Source: JAHEAO01 sp041633555
Lineage (GTDB): Bacteria; Pseudomonadota; Alphaproteobacteria; Rhodobacterales; Rhodobacteraceae
Direction of reading: 5' to 3'
Length of the DNA stretch: 64,000 bases
Assembly: GCA_041633555.1 (NCBI GenBank)
Contig: JBFKFZ010000010.1
Location: forward strand, 16,422-80,421
Part shown: piece by piece, positions 33,393-41,429 of the stretch
How positions within the stretch are numbered: position 1 is the stretch's first letter
Layout: the number at the start of each line of letters is the position of its first letter
Position numbers and translations under genes: made by a program
Notes under the pieces: model-generated
Told to the model about the DNA's origin: nothing
Databases searched by the model: none
The model's input: the letters and a program-made list of their open reading frames with translations, nothing else

Positions 33393-34239
33393 CGCCGAAA
33401 GCCTGACGAACGGTCGCCGCCAGATCCTGAATAACCGGACTTCCGGTTGGATCGGCGCAATAGAAGTTGATCTTGACCTTGGCTAGCGTCGGCAGCGCAC
33501 CGCCATGCTGGATGACCTCGGCATATGGCGGCATCGTTCCCTCGATCATCGCGTGAACCGCCAGATCCGCGCTGACGCTGGCCTCGATCGTACGGCTCTG
33601 TTCGGACTCGATCGCCATTTCCCACCGAATTCCAGCGCGGTCGAGCGCGGCCTGTATGCCGGACCGGAAAATGCAGCGATGTTCGAAGGCCAGCCTCAGG
33701 GGCCTTTGCTTCCAGGACTGCCCGCCGGGCGCGCCAATCCAGACCAGCGGCAGCGTCGTCAGCGTCTCGCCGCCCGCATCGACCGAATCCTCGGTGGTCA
33801 GGATCATGTCGCACTCGCCCCGGGCAAACTGCTCCTTGAGCGAGCGGGTGAAGGATGACTCGAGCTGCACCTTGACCCGCGGATAATCCGCATGGAACCG
33901 CTGCAGGACCTGGGGGATCGCGGGGTAAACGATGTCGTGGGGAACCCCGAGAACGACTTCTCCCTCGTAATCGTGGTGCGTGAGGCGGGCATAGACCTCG
34001 TCATTGAGCGTGAGCATGCGGCGCGCATAGCCCAACAGCTGTTCGCCGGATGCGGTCAGGGCGATCGTGCGGCCGGATCGGTCCAGCAATTCCAGCCCCA
34101 GCGATTCTTCCAACCGCTTCAGCTGCATCGACACTGCCGATTGCGTCACGTTCAGAAAGCCGGAGGCGCGCGTAACCCCGCCTGAATCCGCGACCGCAAC
34201 AAAGGACCGCAGGGCCGTCATATCTAGATTTCGCGGCAT
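33367..34239 (-). CDS. LysR-family transcriptional regulator
   Basis: A roughly 290-residue LTTR. The winged HTH is at the N-terminus (LDMTALRSFVAVADSGGVTR, LNVTQSAVSMQLKRLEESLG) and the effector-binding domain follows (GEVVLGVPHDIVYPAIPQVL, CDMILTTEDSVDAGG). The start is uncertain: 34239 (MPRNLDMTALRS) fits the family better than the ATG at 34272. It is divergent from the DUF1127 gene; the 124-bp AT-rich region between them probably holds promoters for both. Its 3' end overlaps the quinone oxidoreductase gene tail to tail. The effector is unknown. Confidence 0.92.
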   Translation of the reverse strand: MPRNLDMTALRSFVAVADSGGVTRASGFLNVTQSAVSMQLKRLEESLGLELLDRSGRTIALTASGEQLLGYARRMLTLNDEVYARLTHHDYEGEVVLGVPHDIVYPAIPQVLQRFHADYPRVKVQLESSFTRSLKEQFARGECDMILTTEDSVDAGGETLTTLPLVWIGAPGGQSWKQRPLRLAFEHRCIFRSGIQAALDRAGIRWEMAIESEQSRTIEASVSADLAVHAMIEGTMPPYAEVIQHGGALPTLAKVKINFYCADPTGSPVIQDLAATVRQAFGVKLAQAVA

Positions 34240-34363
34240 ATCAAGATTCCTGATGCTGGTGTCAATAAACATTCATTTTGCGAATTCATCACAATATGAG
34301 AAAAGGATCAAGGAAAATGATTCAGTTGACAGAATCAATCATCAATTCAGAAGGAGAAGAGAG

Positions 34364-34585
34364 ATGTCGAGTATCAGCAACAACTCCGTCCGTTCGGTTT
34401 CCGCATTGCCTCGCCCAAATGGCATTCTGTCGAATATCGGACTGGCCATGGCGGCACGTGGTCAGCGCAAGGCATTGAAATACTTGGACGATGCGGCCCT
34501 CAGAGATATCGGACTGAGCCGCGCGGAGGCAGAAGTAGAAGCCAATCGGCCGATCTGGGACGTCCCCACCCACTGGCGTCGATAA
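34364..34585 (+). CDS. DUF1127 domain small protein
   Basis: A 73-residue basic protein with a C-terminal DUF1127 motif: LKYLDDAALRDIGLSRAEAE followed by ANRPIWDVPTHWR. DUF1127 proteins are short Arg-rich proteins; in Rhodobacter and Agrobacterium some have roles in phosphate and carbon metabolism or RNA turnover, and CcaF1 is a member. The ATG at 34364 follows AAGGAGAAGAGAG. The gene is divergent from the LysR regulator, which commonly regulates its divergent neighbour. Confidence 0.88.
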   Translation: MSSISNNSVRSVSALPRPNGILSNIGLAMAARGQRKALKYLDDAALRDIGLSRAEAEVEANRPIWDVPTHWRR

Positions 34586-34714
34586 AGTTCAACGGAAAAC
34601 TCTGAAATCGCAGGTGGAAATCCTTGAAAAAACGTCTATCCCTGCCAATATCATGATCTGAAGGCGGTGCGCGCAGGCGCGCCGCCCATTGAGAGGCATC
34701 TAGGAGGCAGTTGA

Positions 34715-35485
34715 ATGGCTGACTATCAAACCGCCCGCGCCGGTGTCGGCGTACGGACGGCGCAAATTGACGAGGGCCTCCGGGCCCACATGAACAAAGT
34801 CTACGGCACCATGTCCGTAGGACTTCTGGTTACGGCTGCCGCTGCCTGGGCGATTTCGGGCCTGGCAGTGTCGGAAGTGCCGACCGCCTATCAGATAAGC
34901 GGCAACACCTATCTGACCGAACTCGGTGCGGCACTTTACACCTCGCCGCTGAAATGGGTGGTGATGTTCCTGCCGCTCGTCATGGTGTTCGGCTTCGGTG
35001 CGATGATCAACCGCATCTCGGCGGCTGGCGCGCAGTTGTTCTTCTACACGTTCGCTGCGACCATGGGCATCTCGATCAGCTGGATCTTCATGGTCTTCAC
35101 AGGCGTGTCGATCGTGCAGACCTTCCTGATCACAGCGATCGCCTTTGCGGGCCTGTCGCTCTGGGGTTACACGACGAAAAAGGACATCTCGGGCTGGGGA
35201 TCGTTCCTGATCATGGGTCTGATCGGCCTGATCGTCGCCTCGATCGTGAACATCTTTCTGGGTTCGCCAGCGATCCACTTCGCGATCTCGATAATCGGCG
35301 TGCTGATCTTCGCAGGGCTGACTGCCTATGACACTCAGAAGATCAAGACCGACTACATCCAGCACGCTCATGCCATGGACAGCGAGTGGTTGGGCAAGTC
35401 CGCGATTATGGGGGCGCTGAACCTTTACCTGGACTTCATCAACCTGTTCATGTTCTTGCTGCAGTTCCTGGGCAACCGCGAGTAA
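34715..35485 (+). CDS. Bax inhibitor-1 (YccA/BI-1) family membrane protein
   Basis: A 256-residue inner-membrane protein with about seven hydrophobic segments and the BI-1 family pattern: HMNKVYGTMSVGLLVTAAAA near the N-terminus, GLSLWGYTTKKDISGWGSFL in the centre, LIFAGLTAYDTQKIKTDY with the conserved Asp, and ALNLYLDFINLFMFLLQFLG at the C-terminus. E. coli YccA interacts with FtsH; other members are Ca2+/H+ leak channels. AGGAGG lies upstream of the start. A good terminator follows. Confidence 0.95.
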   Translation: MADYQTARAGVGVRTAQIDEGLRAHMNKVYGTMSVGLLVTAAAAWAISGLAVSEVPTAYQISGNTYLTELGAALYTSPLKWVVMFLPLVMVFGFGAMINRISAAGAQLFFYTFAATMGISISWIFMVFTGVSIVQTFLITAIAFAGLSLWGYTTKKDISGWGSFLIMGLIGLIVASIVNIFLGSPAIHFAISIIGVLIFAGLTAYDTQKIKTDYIQHAHAMDSEWLGKSAIMGALNLYLDFINLFMFLLQFLGNRE

Positions 35486-35509
35486 ATCGGCACCGATGCC
35501 GAAGGAACG

Positions 35510-35535
35510 GGGCCGGTCGATTGACCGGCCCTTTT
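35510..35535 (+). terminator. Rho-independent terminator after the BI-1 family gene
   Basis: GGGCCGGTC, a GATT loop and GACCGGCCC form a perfect 9-bp stem followed by TTTTGC, 25 bp downstream of the stop codon. It also faces the small lipoprotein gene that ends at 35547 on the other strand. Confidence 0.9.
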
Positions 35536-35546
35536 GCTTTCCGGGT

Positions 35547-35723
35547 TCAGGCCTGAAGGTCGTTGAGCAGGGCCTGCCGGTAATTGCCTTCGACGGGCGC
35601 AGCCTGAGCAGGCTTGGTACCGTAGGAGTTAAACCCCACCCCGCTGGTCCGCGCCGTGCTCTTGGACACCGAGCAGCCCGCAAGCACCAGGGCAGCGAGC
35701 GTCATCATCAGGAATGCGCGCAT
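35547..35723 (-). CDS. 58-residue lipoprotein with GVGFNSY motif
   Basis: A very small lipoprotein: signal MRAFLMMTLAALVLAGC (lipobox LAGC, Cys at 17), then a 41-residue mature peptide containing SGVGFNSYGTKPAQ and ending GNYRQALLNDLQA. The start was set at the ATG at 35723, where the signal peptide begins. The GVGF-[ND]-SY motif just after the Cys recurs in the excalibur lipoprotein at 37286-37945, suggesting a shared envelope sorting or binding element. The family is not named as far as I know. No enzymatic function can be suggested. Confidence 0.7.
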   Translation of the reverse strand: MRAFLMMTLAALVLAGCSVSKSTARTSGVGFNSYGTKPAQAAPVEGNYRQALLNDLQA

Positions 35724-35891
35724 GTCATCCTCCATTCGCAAGTAGTTACATGGCGGCAGATACAGGCAAGACTGGCCGATCCTTTGGCGCGAATGCGGTG
35801 ATATCGAGACGCAAGCCGCGCCTTGTGCAAACGATAAGGACCGCCCAGTAATACCGCGCGGCCCCAAAAACGAACGTCCGAAGCAAAAGAC

Positions 35892-36059
35892 CTACTTGAT
35901 CTTACCTTCCTTGTATTCGACATGCTTGCGGATGACCGGGTCGTATTTCTTCACGACCATCTTTTCGGTCATGGTGCGAGCGTTCTTCTTCGTCACGTAG
36001 AAATGGCCCGTATCCGCGGTCGAATTCAGACGGATCTTGATCGTCGTCGGTTTCGCCAT
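35892..36059 (-). CDS. rpmG: 50S ribosomal protein L33
   Basis: A 55-residue ribosomal protein (MAKPTTIKIRLNSTADTGHF, then YVTKKNARTM and YDPVIRKHVEYKEGKIK). This is the Cys-free form of L33, which does not bind zinc, usual in alphaproteobacteria. The ATG at 36059 is preceded by AGGAG at seven bases; an upstream in-frame ATG at 36086 is not conserved. It lies just downstream of rnpB on the same strand. Confidence 0.97.
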   Translation of the reverse strand: MAKPTTIKIRLNSTADTGHFYVTKKNARTMTEKMVVKKYDPVIRKHVEYKEGKIK

Positions 36060-36180
36060 TTGTGTTCTCCTGCAGCCGGGCAGCATTCTGCCCGTGAAAT
36101 CCTTGAAGCCCGCCTTTTACTGGTCCGCCACCGCAAGTCAACAGCAATCGCTGCCGGACCGGCCATATTCGGCGGGCGAT

Positions 36181-36603
36181 ATGCGCGGATGGCCTGTAAG
36201 CCGGATTCTGTCCGGGCCGGACCTTGATCCAGCCCTCGATGACCATTCCTCTGCACCCGACGTTACCAGCGGGCGTCAAGCTGCCAACCCGGACCTCTGG
36301 GCTGAAGCGTCCCTGCGGGCGGTATCCCGGACCAAGGCCCCGGACCAGCCCCGCGCGAGGCCCCTATTCGGCATTGCTCCGGGTGGGGCTTGCCATGCCG
36401 CGCCTGTTGCCAGGCCCGCGGTGCGCTCTTACCGCACCTTTTCACCTTTTCCGGCCCGAAGGCCGGTAGTCTGATTTCTGTGGCGCTTTCCCTCGGGTTG
36501 CCCCGGCCGGGCGTTACCCGGCACCCTTGCTTCATGGAGTCCGGACTTTCCTCGCCCCGGATCAGCTCCGAGGCGCGATCATCCGGCCATCCGCGCAATC
36601 CGG
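36181..36603 (-). ncRNA. rnpB: RNase P RNA
   Basis: The minus strand carries the universally conserved 5' core GAGGAAAGTCCGGACTCC (36554-36537) and the 3' element AGAATCCGGCTTACAGGCC (36209-36191). The ends pair with each other (GCGGATGGCC near 36597 with GGCCATCCGCGC near 36183), as in P1/P4 of class A RNase P RNAs. Length about 420 nt is normal for alphaproteobacteria. The ribozyme matures tRNA 5' ends. Its 5' end is only about 4 bp past the amidase stop, so its promoter must lie within that gene. Exact ends are estimates. Confidence 0.93.
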
Positions 36604-36606
36604 CAT

Positions 36607-37284
36607 CTAGGCGCTGCCACTCCCCTCGTCAACGGGGTAACGGTCCGCGAGATCGCAGATCAACGCCCTGTCGGTCTTATCGGCGGGGCCATCGGCCCAA
36701 GGTCGGAAGCGCAACCGAAAAGCTAACAGAAGGACATCGGGCGGGGCGTCGGGATATCCGAAACGACGCGCCGCCTGGGCAAAGCCCATACATTCACTGC
36801 CGCTCTCAGCGGGCCAGACCGACAGCCCGGCCAGCGCAAGGCGGCGCCAGTCAAATCTGGGGCCGGGATCGGATTTGCGCACAGGCGCCATGTCAGAATG
36901 CGCAATGACGGCCTTTGCCGGGATCGACCAGCGCTGCATGATATCGCCTAGCAATTGCTCCAGCGCATCCATCTGACGGGCGCAGAAGGGCGACTGGCCA
37001 TCATTCGCCAGTTCGATACCGATCGATCGCGAGTTCACGTCAGCGCGCCCGCCCCATTCGCCTGCCCCCGCATGCCACGATCGGTGCTCCTGTGAGACCA
37101 GTCGGACAACCCCGCCGTCCTCGCGGACCAGGTAATGCGCCGAAACCTCGGTCTCAGGGTCGCACAGGCGTGCAAGCGCCAGATCGGCGGTCGCCATTGC
37201 GGTATAGTGGATGACGATGAGTTCTGGCGTCTCGCCATTCCGCCGCATGCCGAAATTCGGCGACGGATGGTCGATGATCTTCAC
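36607..37284 (-). CDS. N-acetylmuramoyl-L-alanine amidase (AmpD-like)
   Basis: A 225-residue amidase_2 enzyme. Zinc ligands are His26 (VIHYTA), His129 (VIAHSDM) and Asp139 (KSDPGPRFDW), in the order expected for AmpD. The substrate-side motif VSAHYLVREDGGVVRLV and RSWHAGAGEWGGRADVNSRS are typical. There is no signal peptide, which suggests cytoplasmic action on anhydro-muropeptides during cell-wall recycling. It follows the excalibur lipoprotein gene by one base, and rnpB begins about 4 bp after its stop. Confidence 0.92.
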   Translation of the reverse strand: MKIIDHPSPNFGMRRNGETPELIVIHYTAMATADLALARLCDPETEVSAHYLVREDGGVVRLVSQEHRSWHAGAGEWGGRADVNSRSIGIELANDGQSPFCARQMDALEQLLGDIMQRWSIPAKAVIAHSDMAPVRKSDPGPRFDWRRLALAGLSVWPAESGSECMGFAQAARRFGYPDAPPDVLLLAFRLRFRPWADGPADKTDRALICDLADRYPVDEGSGSA

Positions 37285-37285
37285 T

Positions 37286-37945
37286 CTAGTTGGTCACGGC
37301 CCGGCGAAACGGAGTCGGATCCCAGTAACAGGCGAAGCCGTCACCGTCGGGGTCCAGCCCCTTGCTGTCACGCTTGGGTCCGCCGGCCTTCAGGAAGGCC
37401 AGTTGCGCCTGATCCGCAGACGTGTACTTGGCACAGTTCTTGTTGAACCGGGACTCTGCCATGATCCGTGAACGGGGATAGATCTGCTCTCCGACCCTGT
37501 TGCGCGTCGACAGGGCAAATTCCACGACCGAAGGCCCGCTGTCGCCCGTTCGGGCGGGCAGCGCCTTTGGCTGAATCACCTGGTAGGCCTCGCGGTTGGC
37601 GTCAATCCGCTGCTTGTCGCTTTCGATGGATTCACGCGATGAAACGGCGGAAAAATCCTGCTCGTCGGATATGCCGGGATTGTTCAGGCCGATCGTCGGC
37701 GCGGTCGCATCGGCGATCGTCGTGGCCGGGGCCGAGGTCGTCGGCGTGATCGCACCGGTGGTGATGACCTCTGTCGAGATTGCGGTGCTGCTGATCGCAC
37801 CGTTCAGCAGGTTCTCACGTTGAAGGTTGCTCGTCTGATAATCGGAATAGGAATCGAATCCGACACCCGCCCCTGAATCCGGGACAGGGGGGTTGGTGCA
37901 GGCCATAAGGCCGGCCATTGTCAAAACCGGAAGCAGTTTCCGCAT
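37286..37945 (-). CDS. lipoprotein with C-terminal excalibur domain
   Basis: A 219-residue protein: lipoprotein signal (MRKLLPVLTMAGLMACTN, lipobox LMAC, Cys at 16), then SGAGVGFDSYSDYQ, a Thr/Ala-rich low-complexity stretch (residues about 50-85), and a C-terminal excalibur domain. The excalibur core is visible as NKNCAKYTSADQAQLAF followed by DPDGDGFACYWDP, the DxDxDGxxC Ca2+-binding loop with its paired Cys. Excalibur domains occur in extracellular, often nuclease-linked, proteins; none is fused here. The start at 37945 is chosen for the signal peptide. It lies between gatA and the amidase gene. Confidence 0.82.
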   Translation of the reverse strand: MRKLLPVLTMAGLMACTNPPVPDSGAGVGFDSYSDYQTSNLQRENLLNGAISSTAISTEVITTGAITPTTSAPATTIADATAPTIGLNNPGISDEQDFSAVSSRESIESDKQRIDANREAYQVIQPKALPARTGDSGPSVVEFALSTRNRVGEQIYPRSRIMAESRFNKNCAKYTSADQAQLAFLKAGGPKRDSKGLDPDGDGFACYWDPTPFRRAVTN

Positions 37946-37980
37946 CGAAGTCATCCTGAAAGGCCGCAAGTTCGGGCCTC

Positions 37981-39468
37981 TTACCACCATTTTCCGGGTT
38001 TGGAAACGAAACCGGCCGCGCGCTCGAGCACATAGGCGTGGTTCAGCAGATCGCCCTCCTCCCAAGGACGCCCGATCAGTTGCAATCCCAAGGGCAGGCC
38101 GTTCTTGTCGAGCCCTGCCGGCACGGAGATGCCGGGCAGCCCGGCCAGGTTCACCGTGACCGTGAAGACGTCATTGAGATACATCTGCACCGGGTCCGCA
38201 TCCGTCAATTCGCCCAACCCGAAAGCCGCCGAAGGGGTCGCGGGGGTCAGAATAGCATCGATACCCTGCCCAAACGCGCCTTCGAAATCCATCTTGATCA
38301 GCGTCCGAACACGGCGCGCGCGGTTGTAATAGGCATCGTAGAAACCCGCCGACAGCACGTAGGTGCCGATCATGATCCGCCGCTGCACTTCGTGGCCGAA
38401 CCCTTCGGCACGGGTCTTCTCGTACATCTCGGTAATGCCGTCGCCTTGCGACAGCTTCGCACGATGCCCGTAGCGCACCCCGTCATATCGCGCGAGGTTC
38501 GAAGAGGCCTCGGCGGGCGCGATTACGTAATAGGCCGGCAGCGCATATCTGGTGTGAGGAAGCGAGATATCGACGATCTGGGCACCCGCATCCTTCATCA
38601 TCGCGGCGCCCTCTGCCCAGAGCTTCTCGATCTCGGCGGGCATTCCGTTCATCCGGTATTCCCTTGGAATCCCTATCTTCTTGCCCCTGATATCGCCGGT
38701 CAGCGCCGCCTCGAAATCCGGCACGGGCAGATCGGTCGAGGTCGAATCCTTCGGATCGTGGCTGCACATCGCTTCCAGCATGATCGCGGCATCGCGCACG
38801 GTCTTGGTCATCGGTCCGGCCTGATCCAGCGACGAGGCGAAAGCGACGATGCCCCAACGCGAGCAGCGGCCATAGGTCGGCTTGATGCCCGTGATCCCGG
38901 CAAAGGCCGCCGGCTGACGGATTGACCCGCCCGTGTCGGTTCCGGTCGCGGCAAGGCATAGGTCTGCCGCCACGGCGCTGGCCGATCCCCCCGAAGAGCC
39001 GCCGGGGGTCAGCGCCGTATCGTCATTGCCGCGCCGCCAGGGATTGACCACGTTGCCATAGGTCGAGGTTTCGTTGCTGGAGCCCATGGCGAATTCGTCC
39101 ATGTTCAACTTGCCCAGCATCACTGAGCCTGCATCGAACAGGTTCTGCGTGACTGTGCTTTCATATTCCGGCTTGAAGCCCGAAAGGATCGCAGAGGCGG
39201 CCTGAGACGGCACTCCCTTCGTGCAGAACAAATCCTTGATTCCCAAGGGGATACCGCACATGCCCGGGGCGTCGCCCTTGGCGATCCGCTCACCCGCTGC
39301 CTTGGCTTGCGCCAGTGCGATCTCGGGCGTGAGGTGGACGAAGGCGTTGAGTGCCCCGGCCCCTTCGATGGCGTTCAGGCAGGCCTCGGTCAGAGCCTGC
39401 GCGCTGATCTCTCCGCTGCGCAGATTGTCGCGCGCCTCGGCGATCGTCAGAGAGTTCAGGTCGGCCAT
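37981..39468 (-). CDS. gatA: Asp-tRNA(Asn)/Glu-tRNA(Gln) amidotransferase subunit A
   Basis: A 495-residue amidase of the GatCAB complex, which amidates misacylated Glu-tRNA(Gln) and Asp-tRNA(Asn). The amidase-signature catalytic triad is present: Lys78 (GIKDLFCTKG), Ser158 (TPGGSSGGSASA) and Ser182 (GTDTGGSIRQP). The ATG shares one base with the gatC stop (TAATG at 39466-39470), so the start is certain. gatB is not adjacent. It is downstream of gatC and upstream of the excalibur lipoprotein gene on the same strand. Length is as expected. Confidence 0.97.
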   Translation of the reverse strand: MADLNSLTIAEARDNLRSGEISAQALTEACLNAIEGAGALNAFVHLTPEIALAQAKAAGERIAKGDAPGMCGIPLGIKDLFCTKGVPSQAASAILSGFKPEYESTVTQNLFDAGSVMLGKLNMDEFAMGSSNETSTYGNVVNPWRRGNDDTALTPGGSSGGSASAVAADLCLAATGTDTGGSIRQPAAFAGITGIKPTYGRCSRWGIVAFASSLDQAGPMTKTVRDAAIMLEAMCSHDPKDSTSTDLPVPDFEAALTGDIRGKKIGIPREYRMNGMPAEIEKLWAEGAAMMKDAGAQIVDISLPHTRYALPAYYVIAPAEASSNLARYDGVRYGHRAKLSQGDGITEMYEKTRAEGFGHEVQRRIMIGTYVLSAGFYDAYYNRARRVRTLIKMDFEGAFGQGIDAILTPATPSAAFGLGELTDADPVQMYLNDVFTVTVNLAGLPGISVPAGLDKNGLPLGLQLIGRPWEEGDLLNHAYVLERAAGFVSKPGKWW

Positions 39469-39755
39469 TATTCCACGACCTTCGGAACGGCAAAGAAGCC
39501 TTCGCGCGCATCGGGCGCATTGGACAGGATGCGATCCTGCATGTCGCCCGCCGTAACCTCGTCTTCGCGCCGCTTCAGATGCATCGGGGTCACCGAGGTC
39601 ATCGGTTCCACGCCTTCGATATCGACCTCGTTCAACTGCTCGATGAAGCCGAGAATGGTGTTGAATTCCTGCGCCAGCGCCGGAAGGTGCGGTTCCTCGA
39701 CCCTGATCCGGGCCAGCTTTGCAACACGGCGGGCGGTTTCGATGTCGATAGACAT
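39468..39755 (-). CDS. gatC: Asp-tRNA(Asn)/Glu-tRNA(Gln) amidotransferase subunit C
   Basis: A 95-residue GatC, the belt subunit that links GatA and GatB. The sequence is typical: MSIDIETARRVAKLARIRVE, LAQEFNTILGFIEQLNEVD, EGVEPMTSV and VTAGDMQDRILSNAPDAREG, FFAVPKVVE at the end. The start was set at 39755, where the family begins; much longer in-frame extensions are antisense to the neighbouring hydrolase. Overlaps gatA by one base. Confidence 0.96.
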   Translation of the reverse strand: MSIDIETARRVAKLARIRVEEPHLPALAQEFNTILGFIEQLNEVDIEGVEPMTSVTPMHLKRREDEVTAGDMQDRILSNAPDAREGFFAVPKVVE

Positions 39756-39888
39756 AAGCGGACTCCGGTTCTTCTCCGGTGCGTCGTTTAGCCTTCCCCG
39801 TCCCGGCCTGCAAGCCGGGCTACAGCGACAGGTGACAGGGCGCGCAATCCTGCTAGGCTTTGGCAGCAGGATAAAGCAGGAGGTTGCG

Positions 39889-40584
39889 ATGAAAATCACT
39901 TGGCTCGGACATTCCAGTTTTCGTATCGAGATCGCGGACCAGGTGCTTCTGGTCGACCCCTGGCTGGAGGGAAACCCGGTTTTCGCGCAGGATCGGAAGG
40001 CAGACGCGATCAACGGCGCCACGCACATACTTGTCAGCCACGGTCATGGCGATCACGCCAGCAATGCGATCGGCCTTGCGCGTGAGCTTGGCATCCCGAT
40101 CGCCGCGATCCATGAACTTGCCGAGCATTGGGGGAGTACTGAAGGCGTGGCCACGGTCGGTTTTGGCAAGGGCGGCACGATCGCGATTGGGGAGGTAAGG
40201 GTCACAATGGTGAATGCGGTGCATTCCTCGAGCATCGATTCCGGCGACGGACCAGCGCGCTATGCCGGATCAGAGGCGGGTTTCATGATCGCCGGCGAGG
40301 GTCACACGATCTACTTCACCGGCGATACGGATGTGATGGCAGATATGAAGATCTTCAATGACTTGCACGCTCCAGACATCGGGCTTCTCTGTGCTGGCGG
40401 GCATTACACGATGGACATGAAGCGCGCGGCATACGCCGCGAAGACCTTCTTTGATTTCAAGACCGTGATCCCCTGCCACTACAAGACCTTCCCGATTCTA
40501 GCGCAATCGGCCAAGGAGCTGATCAAGGCGCTTCCGGGTGTAGACGTGATCGAGCCGGAGGTCATGAAGGCGATCGAATTCTAA
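39889..40584 (+). CDS. UPF0173 metal-dependent hydrolase (MBL fold)
   Basis: A 231-residue metallo-beta-lactamase-fold protein of the UPF0173 group. It opens MKITWLGHSSFRIEIADQVL and has the metal motif HGHGDH at 51-56, a later IYFTGDTDVMADM and the ligand-bearing VIPCHYKTFP near the C-terminus. UPF0173 members (YtkL type) are predicted hydrolases of unknown substrate. AGGAGG lies six bases upstream of the ATG at 39889, which decides the start over a very long antisense extension. It is divergent from gatC. Confidence 0.93.
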   Translation: MKITWLGHSSFRIEIADQVLLVDPWLEGNPVFAQDRKADAINGATHILVSHGHGDHASNAIGLARELGIPIAAIHELAEHWGSTEGVATVGFGKGGTIAIGEVRVTMVNAVHSSSIDSGDGPARYAGSEAGFMIAGEGHTIYFTGDTDVMADMKIFNDLHAPDIGLLCAGGHYTMDMKRAAYAAKTFFDFKTVIPCHYKTFPILAQSAKELIKALPGVDVIEPEVMKAIEF

Positions 40585-40601
40585 GCGCGCCGAAACAGCG
40601 G

Positions 40602-41429
40602 TCAGAGCACCAATGCAACGCCGCCCGCCACGATCAGGAGGGCTGCGGTGATTCGGCCGAAGCCGGGACCTGGGGCCGTATTCTTTTCGACAAGAACGAG
40701 AAACGTGAGCGCGCCAATCCAGTAGAGATTCATCACTCCGCCAACGAACAGAAGGCCCATCAGCAGCCAGCAGCAGCCCACGCAGTAGGTGCCGTGCCGA
40801 AGACCAGTCCTCAGAGCACCTAGGTTGCCCTGCCCGCGACGCTCCATGAGAAAGCTGATCGGTTCGCGGCAATGGCGCAGGCAGGCCCGCTTGACCGGCG
40901 AGAACTGCCACAGCCCTGCCGCGATAAGGAACATCGCGGAAAGGAGGGGGCTGGTGCTGGCCATCCGCACTGAAAGCAGGTCGAGCGAGACAAATGCATA
41001 CTGCGCCGCGACGGCAAGTATGCTGTAGAAGAGCCAGGCGACAAGATAGCCGGAGAGGAAGAAACCGGTCGTCCCGAAAGGCGGATGTTCCGCAGTCGAG
41101 CGGCGGTTGATGGCGGCGGCGATCAGGATCGTCGGTGCGGCGCTTGGCAGCATCATCGCCACCATCATCACCCACCACATCGCAAGCATCAGGGTCGCAT
41201 GGGCCAGGCTCCAGCCAGCCTCCTGCATTGGCATCGCCATGGACGCGTCCACAGACCCGCCGCCAAAGCCCGGCGTCATCCGCAGACCCGACATCTCCAT
41301 GCCCGCCCCGGCCACGGTATAGGCCCACGCGACCAGGCAAACCAATGCCAGCAAGGCAGCCGTGAGAAGCCTGTCGCGCCGCAGCACAGCCTCGACCGGG
41401 TCCCCCGGGGCCGGGGTGCGGTCAGGCAT
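40602..41429 (-). CDS. DUF2182 integral membrane protein
   Basis: A 275-residue membrane protein with about seven hydrophobic segments and the DUF2182 pattern: WWVMMVAMMLPSAAPTILIA, GYLVAWLFYSILAVAAQYAF, HCREPISFLMERR and the Cys-rich GTYCVGCCWLLMGLL. The family is a predicted metal-binding integral membrane protein of unknown function. It overlaps the DUF1326 gene upstream by eight bases, a pairing known across many Proteobacteria and suggesting a joint role. A copper- or other metal-linked role is conceivable from the Cys and Met content but not established. Confidence 0.88.
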   Translation of the reverse strand: MPDRTPAPGDPVEAVLRRDRLLTAALLALVCLVAWAYTVAGAGMEMSGLRMTPGFGGGSVDASMAMPMQEAGWSLAHATLMLAMWWVMMVAMMLPSAAPTILIAAAINRRSTAEHPPFGTTGFFLSGYLVAWLFYSILAVAAQYAFVSLDLLSVRMASTSPLLSAMFLIAAGLWQFSPVKRACLRHCREPISFLMERRGQGNLGALRTGLRHGTYCVGCCWLLMGLLFVGGVMNLYWIGALTFLVLVEKNTAPGPGFGRITAALLIVAGGVALVL

